Part shown: positions 15,579 to 24,005 of the stretch, one piece after another
Numbering within the stretch: the stretch's first letter is position 1
Layout: each line of letters begins with the position of its first letter
NCBI GenBank assembly: GCA_902779305.1
Contig: CACZBD010000012.1
Location: 1 to 64,000 of the forward strand
Length of the DNA stretch: 64,000 nt
Origin: an uncultured Lachnospiraceae bacterium
Lineage (GTDB): Bacteria; Bacillota; Clostridia; Lachnospirales; Lachnospiraceae
Direction: 5' to 3'
Made by a program: the position numbers and the translations under genes
The notes under the pieces: generated by a model
What the model was told of the DNA's origin: nothing
Database searches by the model: none
What the model saw: the letters and a program-made list of their open reading frames with translations, nothing else

Positions 15579-16769
15579 TTATTCTATCGACCCGTTCGCC
15601 GGTTCCGGCACAGGACCTGCAGCATTGTGATTTTTTCTCGGCGGCTTTGGCCCCGAGAACTGGTAGTAGTAGGTCTTCATCATGCCGTTGTAGATCTTGC
15701 GGTTCTTGTCGGCTTTTCTGCCGATATGTTTTTCCACATCCCCGTATCCCGTGATCACATATAACGACCAGGAATCCAGCGCTTTGTAACGCTCTGCCAG
15801 CTCCGTATAAAGGGCCTGCACCTCTTCCTTTTCTCCGATACGCTCTCCGTAGGGCGGGTTCGTGATGAGGAAACCGTATTTCTTCGGATGCGAGAGTTCG
15901 GCCACCGGGCGCTGTTGGAAATGGATCAGCTTGTCGACACCGGCGCGCTTCGCGTTTTCCCTTGCGGATGCAACGATCGAAGCGTCAATGTCATAACCCT
16001 GGATGTCGGTTTCGATGTTTAAGTTCAGAAGATCCGAAGCTTCGTCGCCCGCGCGGTACCAGATCTTTTTGTCGATCAGATTTTCCCACTCCTGTGAGAG
16101 AAAATCACGGTTCATGCCGGGTGCCATATTCGCGGCGATCATCGCGGCTTCGATCGGGATGGTTCCGCTGCCGCAGAAAGGATCCACAAGAATGCGGTCC
16201 CCTTTCCAGGGCGTTAAGAGGATCATGGCGGCTGCCAGGTTCTCCGCGATGGGCGCTTTGCTGACAAGTTTCCGGTATCCCCGCTTGTGCAGGGATTCGC
16301 CCGTCGTGTCGAGTCCGATCGTTACCTGATCGTTCATCAGAAAGACACGGAACGGGTAGGAAGCGCCGTCCTCTTTGAACCACGACACATGGTAGACCGT
16401 CTTCAGTTCCTCGACCATTGCTTTTTTGATGATGGACTGGATGTCGGAAGGCGAGAAGAGCTTGCTCTTGATGCTGGCCGCCTTGGCTACCCAGAACTTT
16501 CCGTCTTCCGGGATGTAGTCTTCCCAACGGACTTTTTTGACGCCCTCGAACAGCTCGTCATAGGTGGTCGCCTTGAAGCAGGCGGTTTTCACAAGGATCC
16601 GCTCCGCCGTTCTTAAGAAGATGTTGGCTCTTGCGATCGCCGCTTCGTCACCCGTAAAGTAGACTTTTCCGTTCTCCACGGCGCTGATGCTGTAGCCAAG
16701 ATCGGTGATCTCTTTTTTTAATACCGCCTCCATGCCGAAGTGGCAGGGCGCGATCAGTTCATAGTTCAT
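15579..16769 (-). CDS. THUMP-domain class I RNA methyltransferase (RlmL/YpsC family)
   Basis: A 396-residue SAM-dependent methyltransferase that likely forms N2-methylguanosine in 23S rRNA. An N-terminal ferredoxin-like/THUMP region (residues ~1-160) is followed by the Rossmann domain with DPFCGSGTIPIEAAM and catalytic NPPYGERIG. This is the YpsC-like single-domain version, lacking the RlmK half fused in E. coli RlmKL. It is the first gene of a three-gene minus-strand unit with rdgB and the YfcE-like gene. Its leader contains an 8-bp dyad. Confidence 0.88.
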   Translation of the reverse strand: MNYELIAPCHFGMEAVLKKEITDLGYSISAVENGKVYFTGDEAAIARANIFLRTAERILVKTACFKATTYDELFEGVKKVRWEDYIPEDGKFWVAKAASIKSKLFSPSDIQSIIKKAMVEELKTVYHVSWFKEDGASYPFRVFLMNDQVTIGLDTTGESLHKRGYRKLVSKAPIAENLAAAMILLTPWKGDRILVDPFCGSGTIPIEAAMIAANMAPGMNRDFLSQEWENLIDKKIWYRAGDEASDLLNLNIETDIQGYDIDASIVASARENAKRAGVDKLIHFQQRPVAELSHPKKYGFLITNPPYGERIGEKEEVQALYTELAERYKALDSWSLYVITGYGDVEKHIGRKADKNRKIYNGMMKTYYYQFSGPKPPRKNHNAAGPVPEPANGSIE

Positions 16770-16783
16770 GCGTTAACAGTATT

Positions 16784-16812
16784 GTAGCCCGATGGGGGAA
16801 CCAACGGGCTAC
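16784..16812 (-). repeat. 8-bp dyad in the RNA methyltransferase leader
   Basis: GTAGCCCG (16784-16791) and CGGGCTAC (16805-16812) are exact reverse complements around 13 nt. They lie between the minus-strand promoter and the ATG at 16769, so the transcript can form a hairpin about 14 nt upstream of the start codon. Confidence 0.6.
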
Positions 16813-16821
16813 GATGAGGGG

Positions 16822-16850
16822 AGTATAAATAATTAATAAGGGGTCGTAAA
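16822..16850 (-). promoter_or_regulatory. Minus-strand promoter for methyltransferase-rdgB-yfcE unit
   Basis: Read on the minus strand: TTTACG (16850-16845), 17 nt, TATACT (16827-16822). It gives a leader of about 45 nt containing the GTAGCCCG dyad. Confidence 0.6.
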
Positions 16851-16950
16851 TGAGGATCCTTTGAAGGGTAGACCCTCGCTTACATTGACAATTATAACCC
16901 GAAAAAAACAAAAAAACAAGCGGTTTTGAAAACTAGTGGTAAGGAATTTT

Positions 16951-16979
16951 TTGACAACAACATTTTGTAGTTTTATACT
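16951..16979 (+). promoter_or_regulatory. Consensus promoter for malic enzyme gene
   Basis: TTGACA (16951-16956), exactly 17 nt, TATACT (16974-16979). The ~55-nt leader ends in CGGAGGAAAG before the ATG. It is one of the strongest sigma-A type promoters in the window. Confidence 0.8.
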
Positions 16980-17039
16980 GTTTTAGGATTAATTTTGATG
17001 TAAAAATCACCCATATCACAGTTTTCGGAGGAAAGATCA

Positions 17040-18212
17040 ATGGATGCGAAAGCGTATGCGCTGAAAAAACATGAAGAATGGAACGGAAAGATCGAAGTGA
17101 CGCTTCGGCCGGAGCTTGAGACGATGGCCGATCTGGCGGTCGCCTATACGCCGGGGGTAGCGGAGCCCTGCTTAAAGATCAGTGAGAACACGGATCTTTC
17201 CTATACATATACCAGACGCCACAACCTGGTGGCGGTCGTCACGGACGGGACCGCGGTGCTCGGACTCGGGGATATCGGCCCGGAAGCCGGAATGCCCGTG
17301 ATGGAAGGAAAGTGCTGCCTGTTCAAACGCTTTGGGGATATCGATGCGTTCCCGCTCTGCATCCGCTCGAAGGATGTGGATGAGATCGTCAATACCGTGG
17401 CGCTCCTTGCGGGGTCTTTCGGCGGGATCAATTTAGAGGATATCTCGGCACCGCGCTGTTTTGAGATCGAGCGGAAGCTGAAGGAAAGATGCGACATCCC
17501 GATCTTCCATGATGACCAGCACGGTACGGCGGTCGTCGTTCTGTCGGGTCTGATCAATGCCTTAAAAGTCGTCGGCAAACAGATGAGTGAGATCAGTGCC
17601 GTGGTCAACGGCGCCGGCGCTGCAGGGATCGCGATCACCAAACTCTTAATGACGGCAGGACTGAAAGACGTTGTCCTCTGCGACAGAAAGGGCGCGATCT
17701 ATGAAGGAAGAGACGGCCTGAATCCGGTGAAAGAGGAGATGGCGAAGATCACGAACCGCGAACATAAGAGCGGAAGCCTTGCGGATGTGATCAAGGGCGC
17801 GGATGTGTTCATCGGCGTTTCCGCACCGGGCGTATTGACAAAAGAAATGATCGGGACGATGGCGAAGGATCCGATGATCTTTGCGATGGCCAATCCCGTT
17901 CCGGAGATCCTGCCGGATGAGGCAAAAGCAGCCGGGGCTGCAGTGGTTGCAACCGGAAGAAGTGATTTTCCCAATCAGGTTAACAATGTTCTGGCGTTTC
18001 CGGGGATCTTCCGCGGGGCGCTTGATGTGAGAGCGTCCGATATCAATGAGGAAATGAAACTTGCGGCGGCGCATGCCATCGCGGGTGTCGTAAAGGATGA
18101 AGAACGAAGCGCGGATTACATCATTCCGGACAGTTTTCATCCCGAGGTAAAATCAGCCGTTGCAAAAGCCGTGGCTGAAGCGGCCAAAAAGACCGGCGTT
18201 GCAAGGATCTGA
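17040..18212 (+). CDS. NAD(P)-dependent malic enzyme (oxaloacetate-decarboxylating)
   Basis: A 390-residue enzyme converting malate to pyruvate and CO2 with reduction of NAD(P). It is the short bacterial form without the C-terminal phosphotransacetylase-like domain. Motifs include AVAYTPGVAEPCL, VTDGTAVLGLGDIGPEAGMPVMEGK, the metal-binding FHDDQHGTAVVVLSGL, the nucleotide fold VVNGAGAAGIAITKLL, and NPVPEI. A GGAGGAAAG site lies upstream. It is a single-gene transcript, convergent with the zinc-ribbon gene. Confidence 0.93.
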   Translation: MDAKAYALKKHEEWNGKIEVTLRPELETMADLAVAYTPGVAEPCLKISENTDLSYTYTRRHNLVAVVTDGTAVLGLGDIGPEAGMPVMEGKCCLFKRFGDIDAFPLCIRSKDVDEIVNTVALLAGSFGGINLEDISAPRCFEIERKLKERCDIPIFHDDQHGTAVVVLSGLINALKVVGKQMSEISAVVNGAGAAGIAITKLLMTAGLKDVVLCDRKGAIYEGRDGLNPVKEEMAKITNREHKSGSLADVIKGADVFIGVSAPGVLTKEMIGTMAKDPMIFAMANPVPEILPDEAKAAGAAVVATGRSDFPNQVNNVLAFPGIFRGALDVRASDINEEMKLAAAHAIAGVVKDEERSADYIIPDSFHPEVKSAVAKAVAEAAKKTGVARI

Positions 18213-18235
18213 CATCGGGCGTCAGACTGCGGGAT

Positions 18236-18991
18236 TCAGGATACTTCCGTATAGCGGTTGATGCTCCAGGCGCGGATGTTGATCTCGGTCAGCGCGCAGC
18301 CGCAGTAACTGCAGGTCTTGCTGCCGAGGTCTTTGATCGGCGCGCCGCACTGCGGACAGGTACTGCCGAGTGCTTTTTCGCCCGATGCGACCTTCGTGGT
18401 ATCCTGCACATAGAGAAGTTCTATTTCATAGCGTTTCTGAGACAGGTGCGAGTCGCTTCCTTTTACGACGGCACCTGCCTTTGTTATATAATGATAATAT
18501 CCGACGGCGGACTGCAGTAGGATCACGCAGCTGCCGTTCGTTTTCCGGTAATCCCGGATCTCCGTCTGGTGGATCTTCACATCACGGAAGATCTCTTTGG
18601 TGCCGGCATCCTTATTGGCATCAATGATCAGCAAGATCTGATTCTTCAGCTGGTCGGAAGCGTTCACGACAAGAGAGAGGTCCTGTTCAGAGATCGCGCG
18701 GAAAGCTGATTTTAACATATTTTCGGAACGCTGTTTAAATTCGGCCCAGTCAAATTCCGGGAAATCCGCCTTGATCCTGGGGATGCAAAGGGAAGTCATG
18801 CCGCTGACGGATTTCGGCGTGGTCTCAAATTCCTCTTCGATCGCCTTGAAATCCGTATCGGAGATCGCATCGATCAGCGGAGACGCGGTGTGAAAGATCT
18901 GGGAAACTTTCGCCACAATGCTTAAGACAAGCGCGAGTACGACGATCCCCAAAACGATAAATAGAATGCCTGCAATACCGAGTCCGCCCAT
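18236..18991 (-). CDS. Membrane-anchored zinc-ribbon protein (TIM44-like middle)
   Basis: A 251-residue protein with one N-terminal membrane helix (residues ~5-28, GIAGILFIVLGIVVLALVLSI). A central domain of ~140 residues (FPEFDWAEFKQRSENML onward) resembles TIM44/NTF2-like folds. The C-terminus is a two-knuckle zinc ribbon, CPQCGAPIKDLGSKTCSYCG. A good ribosome binding site (AAAGGAG) precedes the ATG. The fold call for the middle is tentative. Such proteins occur widely in Clostridia without known function. Confidence 0.6.
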   Translation of the reverse strand: MGGLGIAGILFIVLGIVVLALVLSIVAKVSQIFHTASPLIDAISDTDFKAIEEEFETTPKSVSGMTSLCIPRIKADFPEFDWAEFKQRSENMLKSAFRAISEQDLSLVVNASDQLKNQILLIIDANKDAGTKEIFRDVKIHQTEIRDYRKTNGSCVILLQSAVGYYHYITKAGAVVKGSDSHLSQKRYEIELLYVQDTTKVASGEKALGSTCPQCGAPIKDLGSKTCSYCGCALTEINIRAWSINRYTEVS

Positions 18992-19105
18992 GGATGTTCT
19001 CCTTTATTTCATGATCTGTTTTCATTGTATCTCATAGACAGGAAAAATCAAAATCATTTTTTGCATTCCTCTTCATAAATCAGGTATGTTATCCTGCCGA
19101 GAATG

Positions 19106-19114
19106 TGTTATAAT
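19106..19114 (+). promoter_or_regulatory. Extended -10 promoter of pfp
   Basis: TG (19106-19107), one base, TATAAT (19109-19114), with a weak -35 box. The leader is ~47 nt and carries AAAAGGAG before the ATG. Confidence 0.55.
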
Positions 19115-19167
19115 ACGAAAAGTGTCGGCTACCGGCAAAAGTAAGAATCAAGAAAAGGAGACCAGTT

Positions 19168-20826
19168 ATGAATCTTTCACCTCTTCAAAAAGCAAGGTAT
19201 GAGTATGTTCCGAAGCTTCCCGGCATGCTCAGGAACGGGATCGCTGAGATCAGCGTCAAAAACGGTGAAGCAACGTCCAGCGTGGCGGATCAGGACAAGA
19301 TCAAAGCGCTTTTCCCCAATACATACGGTAAGAATGAAATTACCTTTACAAAAGGCAGCAACACCTCTCCTGCCAAAAAGCAGGTTGTCGGCGTGATCCT
19401 TTCCGGCGGACAGGCTCCGGGCGGACATAACGTGATCAGCGGCCTTTACGATGCCCTCAAGGCTACGGACAAAAACAATGTGCTGCTCGGTTTCAAGGGC
19501 GGCCCGAGCGGACTGATCGAGGATGATTTTGTCGAATTCGATGATGCATTCATCAACGCTTACAGAAACACGGGCGGGTTCGACATCATCGGTTCCGGCA
19601 GAACGAAACTGGAAACGGAAGAGCAGTTCAAGATCGTTACGGAAGTTGCCAAAAAGCACGGCCTTACCGCGATCGTGATCATCGGCGGCGACGATTCCAA
19701 CACGAATGCCGCAGTGCTTGCGGAGTACATGGCAGCCAACAACACCGGCGTGCAGGTGATCGGATGCCCCAAGACCATCGACGGTGATCTGAAGAATGAA
19801 GACATCGAAGCATCCTTCGGTTTTGATACGGCAACCAAGACATATTCGGAACTGATCGGCAACATCGAAAGAGATGCCAACTCTGCCAAGAAGTACTGGC
19901 ATTTCATCAAAGTCATGGGAAGAAGCGCAAGCCATGTTGCTCTCGAGTGCGCACTGCAGACGCAGCCCAACATCTGCCTGATCGGTGAGGAAGTTGCAGT
20001 CAAGAAGATGTCCCTTTCCCAGATCGCTTCCCAGATCGCTGATTCTGTGGAGAAGAGAGGAAATGCCGGCAACAACTTCGGTGTTGCGATCATTCCGGAA
20101 GGGATCGTGGAATTCGTTCCCGAGTTCTCCAAACTGATCGCCGAGATCAACGAACTTCTCGCAGGTGAGAATACCGCGAAGTTCAACGCGCTTCCCGACT
20201 GGGACGCGAAATACGCATTCATCGAAAACGGCCTGACGAAAGAATCCATGGCAGTATTCGCGATCCTGCCAACGCTCATCCAGCAGCAGCTGTTCTTGGA
20301 GCGTGACCCGCACGGCAATGTGCAGGTTTCCCTGATCGAATCCGAGAAACTGCTGTCCGCGCTTGTTAAGGACGAACTGGACAAGAGAAAAGCAGCCGGC
20401 ACCTACAAAGGAAAATTCGGCACCCTGCATCACTTCTTCGGTTACGAAGGCAGATGCGCATTCCCTTCAAACTTTGATGCGGATTACTGCTACTCTCTCG
20501 GATATAACGCATTCATGCTGATCCAGTACGGTTATACCGGATACCTTTCCAAGGTTTCCAATCTTTCCAAACCGGCAGAAGAGTGGGTTGCAGGCGGCAT
20601 GCCGATCACCAAGATGATGAACATCGAAAGAAGAAACGGTGAGGACAAGCCGGTCATCAGAAAAGCTCTGGTGGAACTGGACGGCGCGCCGTTCAAGTAC
20701 TTTGCGGCAAACAGAGACAAGTGGGCCGTGGAGACCGCATTTACCTATCCGGGCGCGATCCAGTATTACGGACCTTCCGAGGTCTGCGATCTGACCACGA
20801 GAACGCTCGCTCTGGAAAAAGGCTGA
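19168..20826 (+). CDS. pfp: Diphosphate-fructose-6-phosphate 1-phosphotransferase
   Basis: A 552-residue PPi-dependent phosphofructokinase of the long, plant-beta-like type. It interconverts fructose 6-phosphate and fructose 1,6-bisphosphate using pyrophosphate. [15 protein letters not shown] marks the phosphate-binding start. [11 protein letters not shown] (Asp176 in place of the Gly of ATP enzymes) and [10 protein letters not shown] (Lys202) are the residues known to set PPi specificity. AFGFDTA-type and [14 protein letters not shown] motifs follow. The length is normal. It is monocistronic with its own promoter and terminator, as expected for a highly expressed glycolytic gene. Confidence 0.95.
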   Translation: MNLSPLQKARYEYVPKLPGMLRNGIAEISVKNGEATSSVADQDKIKALFPNTYGKNEITFTKGSNTSPAKKQVVGVILSGGQAPGGHNVISGLYDALKATDKNNVLLGFKGGPSGLIEDDFVEFDDAFINAYRNTGGFDIIGSGRTKLETEEQFKIVTEVAKKHGLTAIVIIGGDDSNTNAAVLAEYMAANNTGVQVIGCPKTIDGDLKNEDIEASFGFDTATKTYSELIGNIERDANSAKKYWHFIKVMGRSASHVALECALQTQPNICLIGEEVAVKKMSLSQIASQIADSVEKRGNAGNNFGVAIIPEGIVEFVPEFSKLIAEINELLAGENTAKFNALPDWDAKYAFIENGLTKESMAVFAILPTLIQQQLFLERDPHGNVQVSLIESEKLLSALVKDELDKRKAAGTYKGKFGTLHHFFGYEGRCAFPSNFDADYCYSLGYNAFMLIQYGYTGYLSKVSNLSKPAEEWVAGGMPITKMMNIERRNGEDKPVIRKALVELDGAPFKYFAANRDKWAVETAFTYPGAIQYYGPSEVCDLTTRTLALEKG

Positions 20827-20864
20827 ACCGTGTGATTTTTACAAAATACGGGTTGTAACAAATA

Positions 20865-20896
20865 AAAGGGCTGCTGTAGAAATACAGCGGCCCTTT
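20865..20896. terminator. Bidirectional-type terminator between pfp and CYTH gene
   Basis: A 14-bp stem, AAAGGGCTGCTGTA (20865-20878) with TACAGCGGCCCTTT (20883-20896), one G-T wobble and a GAAA loop. An A-rich left flank and T's on the right allow it to serve both converging genes. Confidence 0.8.
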
Positions 20897-20937
20897 CTGT
20901 TTCGGAGCATCGGCAGCTTAAGCAGAACCGGGAATGT

Positions 20938-21390
20938 TCAGAATGTCTGCCTGCTCAGGTAGGAATTGTAGTAGTGCTCGTCGTCGGTCACGTCTTTGCC
21001 GAACCAGTCCGGGACCTGAAACTCCACGGCTTCTTCTTCGGACGGAAACTCGACTTCCGCGAGAATGAGCGGCGCAAACGGCGCATCAAACACATCCAGC
21101 TCGATGGTATAAGGATCACAGGGGATCAGATAACGCTTTTTGATGATCACGTTTCCGTCCGCCTTGCCTTTCAGCGTCTCGTAGGCGTCCTTTGTCAGCG
21201 GAAGGTTGTATTCCTCGTGTTTGATGAGCCCCTTTCCCTTGTAGGTCATGTAGTAAACATCGTCTTCCCTGCGCACGCGGATCGTCGGGGCCGTTGTCAG
21301 ATAAGCCTGTTCGATCAGATGGAACGGATATTGTTCCAGACGTTCGGGAAGTGTTCTTACCAAAAATTTTCTTTCGATCTCGTATCCCAT
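20938..21390 (-). CDS. CYTH-domain protein (triphosphate tunnel metalloenzyme)
   Basis: A 150-residue single-domain CYTH protein. It begins MGYEIERKFLV, the ExExK signature at the very N-terminus. It continues with alternating charged strands (TIRVRREDDVYYMTYKGKG, VIIKKRYLIP, TIELDVF, LAEVEFPSEEEA) that line the tunnel. Bacterial members are often inorganic triphosphatases. The GAGGTG site is well placed. It is divergent from the CofE-like gene. Confidence 0.87.
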   Translation of the reverse strand: MGYEIERKFLVRTLPERLEQYPFHLIEQAYLTTAPTIRVRREDDVYYMTYKGKGLIKHEEYNLPLTKDAYETLKGKADGNVIIKKRYLIPCDPYTIELDVFDAPFAPLILAEVEFPSEEEAVEFQVPDWFGKDVTDDEHYYNSYLSRQTF

Positions 21391-21461
21391 AAAGCACCTC
21401 GTTTTGATTTTTATCAGGAAGGCGCCGGTCGATTTTCTCCTTTACAACCATGCGCGCATTC

Positions 21462-21490
21462 ATTATAATATTTTTCGGTCGAAATTGCGA
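21462..21490 (-). promoter_or_regulatory. Promoter of CYTH gene
   Basis: On the minus strand: TCGCAA (21490-21485), 17 nt, TATAAT (21467-21462). The -10 box is perfect and the -35 box weak. The leader is about 65 nt. Confidence 0.5.
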
Positions 21491-21516
21491 GAGAGATGCG
21501 ATCTCTTTTGCGCAAT
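21484..21516. repeat. Long hairpin in divergent intergenic region
   Basis: ATTGCG...CGCAAT enclose AGAGAT-GCG-ATCTCT, giving an almost continuous 33-nt stem-loop. It overlaps the -35 side of the CYTH promoter and lies ~90 bp upstream of the CofE-like start. It could be an operator for the divergent pair or part of the CofE-like transcript. Confidence 0.5.
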
Positions 21517-21604
21517 ATCAGACCGCATAACGTGAAGATCAAGGCTTAAGCCGTTTTGTGAAAAGAGCGGCCGAAAAGACCGACTGAGAAGGAGAATGAT
21601 TTTT

Positions 21605-22798
21605 ATGGAGAGAAGAGTAGGAACCGTATCAAGAGGCATTCGTTGCCCGATCATCCGGGAAGGCGACAATCTGGCTGACATTGCCGTAACAAGTGTACTG
21701 GAGGCGGCGCAGAGCGAGGGCTTTTCCTTACGAGACAGGGATGTCATTTCCGTGACGGAATCCATCGTTGCAAGATCGCAGGGCAATTATGCGACGGTTG
21801 ACGATATCGCCGATGATGTCAGGGCCAAGCTTGGCGGCGGCACGATCGGTGTGATCTTTCCGATCCTTTCGAGAAACCGTTTCGCGATCTGCTTAAAAGG
21901 TATCGCGCAGGGTGCCAAGAAGATCGTTCTGATGCTCAGCTATCCGTCCGATGAGGTCGGCAATGCGCTTCTGACCTACGACGATCTGGATGAAAAGGGG
22001 ATCAACCCGTACAGCGATATCCTGACACTTGAGAAATACCGTGAACTGTTCGGCTACAGAAAGCATGAGTTCACCGGGATCGACTACATTGATTATTATT
22101 CCGACCTGATCAAAGAAGCGGGCGCGGAAGTGGAGATCATTTTCGCGAACCAGGCGACGGCGATCCTCGACTATGCGGATCACGTGCTGACCTGCGACAT
22201 TCACACCAGAGCGCGCAGCAAACGTCTGTTAAAAGCAGCCGGCGCGAAGGCTGTATGCGGGCTGGACGACATCCTGACCGCACCGGTCAACGGCAGCGGC
22301 TACAATGAAAAATACGGTCTGCTCGGTTCCAACAAGTCCACGGAAGGCAAGATCAAACTCTTCCCGCGCGACTGTCAGGGACTGGTGGAAGACATCCAGA
22401 AGCAGATCCTGTCCGTAACCGGCAAGCATGTGGAAGTCATGGTATACGGCGACGGCGCATTCAAGGATCCGCAGGGCAAGATCTGGGAACTGGCCGATCC
22501 GGTCGTTTCTCCGGCATTTACCTCGGGACTTGTCGGCACACCCAGCGAACTGAAACTGAAATATCTTGCAGATAACGATTTCAAGAACTTAAGCGGCAAG
22601 GAACTTAAGGAAGCGATCGAGAAGAGCATCAAGGAAAAGGATGCCAACCTTGTCGGCAACATGGCTTCCCAGGGTACCACACCCAGACAGCTCACCGACC
22701 TGATCGGTTCGCTCTGCGACCTGACCAGCGGCTCGGGCGACAAGGGAACACCGATCGTCCTGGTACAGGGATATTTCGATAACTACACGAACGATTGA
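21605..22798 (+). CDS. CofE-like (coenzyme F420-0:L-glutamate ligase family) protein
   Basis: A 397-residue protein. The ATG at 21605 is used because AAGGAG lies 11 nt before it; the ATG at 21596 is too close to the site. It has the CofE fold features: an N-terminal RVGTVSRGIRCPIIREGDNLADI, DVISVTESIVARSQGN, and an extended region with GDGAFKDPQGKIWELADPV and TPRQLTDLIGSLCDLTSGSGDKGTP. In F420 makers, CofE adds glutamates to F420-0. Clostridia of this kind are not known to make F420 and no cofC, cofD or fbiC is nearby. The true substrate is probably another amide/peptide ligation. Confidence 0.75.
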   Translation: MERRVGTVSRGIRCPIIREGDNLADIAVTSVLEAAQSEGFSLRDRDVISVTESIVARSQGNYATVDDIADDVRAKLGGGTIGVIFPILSRNRFAICLKGIAQGAKKIVLMLSYPSDEVGNALLTYDDLDEKGINPYSDILTLEKYRELFGYRKHEFTGIDYIDYYSDLIKEAGAEVEIIFANQATAILDYADHVLTCDIHTRARSKRLLKAAGAKAVCGLDDILTAPVNGSGYNEKYGLLGSNKSTEGKIKLFPRDCQGLVEDIQKQILSVTGKHVEVMVYGDGAFKDPQGKIWELADPVVSPAFTSGLVGTPSELKLKYLADNDFKNLSGKELKEAIEKSIKEKDANLVGNMASQGTTPRQLTDLIGSLCDLTSGSGDKGTPIVLVQGYFDNYTND

Positions 22799-22823
22799 GA
22801 TCGCGACTGAATGAATAGAGAAG

Positions 22824-22860
22824 AACCCCGGCCTCACAGATACGTGAAGCCGGGGTTTTT
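22824..22860 (+). terminator. Rho-independent terminator of CofE-like gene
   Basis: AACCCCGGC pairs with GCCGGGGTT, with an inner CTCAC/GTGA pairing, followed by TTTTT up to 22860. It starts ~27 bp past the stop codon. Confidence 0.85.
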
Positions 22861-22968
22861 ACGCGCTTATATACTTTTATATTTATACATATGCCTAGGG
22901 TCATACATGTGCTTAGGGCTGCTTGACCGGTCCGCCGGGATGGCGTATGGATGTATGAAACATCAATG

Positions 22969-23059
22969 TTGATAAAATAACAGCGTTACATAACGATAAT
23001 ATATAACAATGATACGCAACAATGATATATAACATAGATACATAACAACAATATATAAC
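22969..23059 (+). repeat. Array of seven 13-bp repeats (array 1)
   Basis: The 341-bp gene-free stretch 22799-23139 holds the CofE-like terminator and this array. The trinucleotide AAC recurs exactly every 13 bp, ending at 22981, 22994, 23007, 23020, 23033, 23046 and 23059. The consensus unit is nnnRATAYATAAC. Units of the form GTT-AYAT-AAC are themselves palindromic. The same unit and period occur at 46632-46722. Here the array sits between convergent genes, with no promoter that clearly uses it. An 11-bp word (TCAATGTTGAT, 22963-22973) next to it also occurs next to the second array. Confidence 0.9.
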
Positions 23060-23139
23060 GATGTTATCTATTTTTCCTTTGCCGACGCGGCAGGCTGCAG
23101 GGCATGCAGGTTGTAGCGCTTTGTTGACCGTTTTGCCGC

Positions 23140-23769
23140 TTAGAATCCCAGATTGTCGTTTACCAGGATCACATGGATGCGTCCTTCGTGGCGGGAATAT
23201 CTGGTGATCAGAAACTGGCAGCAGATGGTATCCGCGGATTTGCAGTTCATGCAGGCGCCTGTTTTGCTGCAGGGCGTATCGAGTCCGAAGCGCTGCGCAT
23301 TGATCGGAGCCGCGACATTTCTGGCGCGTTTCATGGCACCGTCGATATCATTGCAGACCTTATTCATGCCGACGACCATCACGACTTTCTTGGGACCCTG
23401 CGCGATAAAGGAAACACGGTTGGAATTGCCGTCGATATTGACCAGGACGCCGTCTTCTGTCATGGCATTTACGCTTGAGAGAAAGACATCGGCGCCGTAG
23501 GCTTTGACCATTGCGGCGTATTTGTCTTCTTCCTGATCCCTGTCGAGGAATTGATAATCCGCGGTCTTCACTGCGTCCACCAGTCCGATCTCATGTGCGC
23601 TCATGGCGCCGCCCATGGTGACGCTGCTTCCTTTCGGGATCAGATCCAGGGCGATCTTTAAAGCCTCTTCTTTGTCCTTGGCATAATATCCCGTCATATT
23701 GCGGGACTGAAGACCTTTGATCACTTTCTGCGCTAGCAGTTCGTTTCTTTTGGTGATATTTTCATTCAT
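23140..23769 (-). CDS. LUD-domain (lactate utilisation) protein
   Basis: A 209-residue protein with the LUD fold shared by LutB/LutC: N-terminal helix with LLAQKVIKGLQSRNM, then GSSVTMGGAMSAHEIGLVDAV, DVFLSSVNAMTEDGVLVNIDG and VVMVVGMNKVCNDIDGAMKR. A C-terminal cysteine group (CSKTGACMNCKSADTICC) may bind a metal or Fe-S cluster. This single-domain form is frequent in Clostridia as a stand-alone gene. lutA/lutB partners are absent, so a role in lactate oxidation is not implied. GGGAGG precedes the ATG. Confidence 0.85.
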   Translation of the reverse strand: MNENITKRNELLAQKVIKGLQSRNMTGYYAKDKEEALKIALDLIPKGSSVTMGGAMSAHEIGLVDAVKTADYQFLDRDQEEDKYAAMVKAYGADVFLSSVNAMTEDGVLVNIDGNSNRVSFIAQGPKKVVMVVGMNKVCNDIDGAMKRARNVAAPINAQRFGLDTPCSKTGACMNCKSADTICCQFLITRYSRHEGRIHVILVNDNLGF

Positions 23770-23893
23770 GCTGCAACCTCCCGTTTTGGTGCTTTCCTAT
23801 GTACTATTCATCATGATGTATATTTCTCGATTTTTCAAATGAAATTTCTATAAACCCGCATAGCATTTATTGTATGATCTTCACGGAAAAAGG

Positions 23894-23923
23894 TTGTGAT
23901 GTTTCTTTATTCCGTCTTATAAT
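23894..23923 (+). promoter_or_regulatory. Promoter of BspA-like surface protein gene
   Basis: TTGTGA (23894-23899), 18 nt, TATAAT (23918-23923). It gives a leader of ~75 nt with GGGGTAAG just before the ATG at 24006. Confidence 0.5.
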
Positions 23924-24005
23924 ATCTATGACTATTTTGTAAAATAAAGTGATATGATACATTGGTTTTTCCGTCATATTACAAATGGCATATGGGGTAA
24001 GAAGA

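Noticed and set aside
19177-20433. 418-codon open frame antisense to pfp
   Set aside because: Shadow of a strongly conserved glycolytic gene; no start signals on the minus strand.
22969-23059. CRISPR-like array
   Set aside because: The period is 13 bp with only 1-3 variable bases per unit. There are no spacers of CRISPR length and no cas genes.
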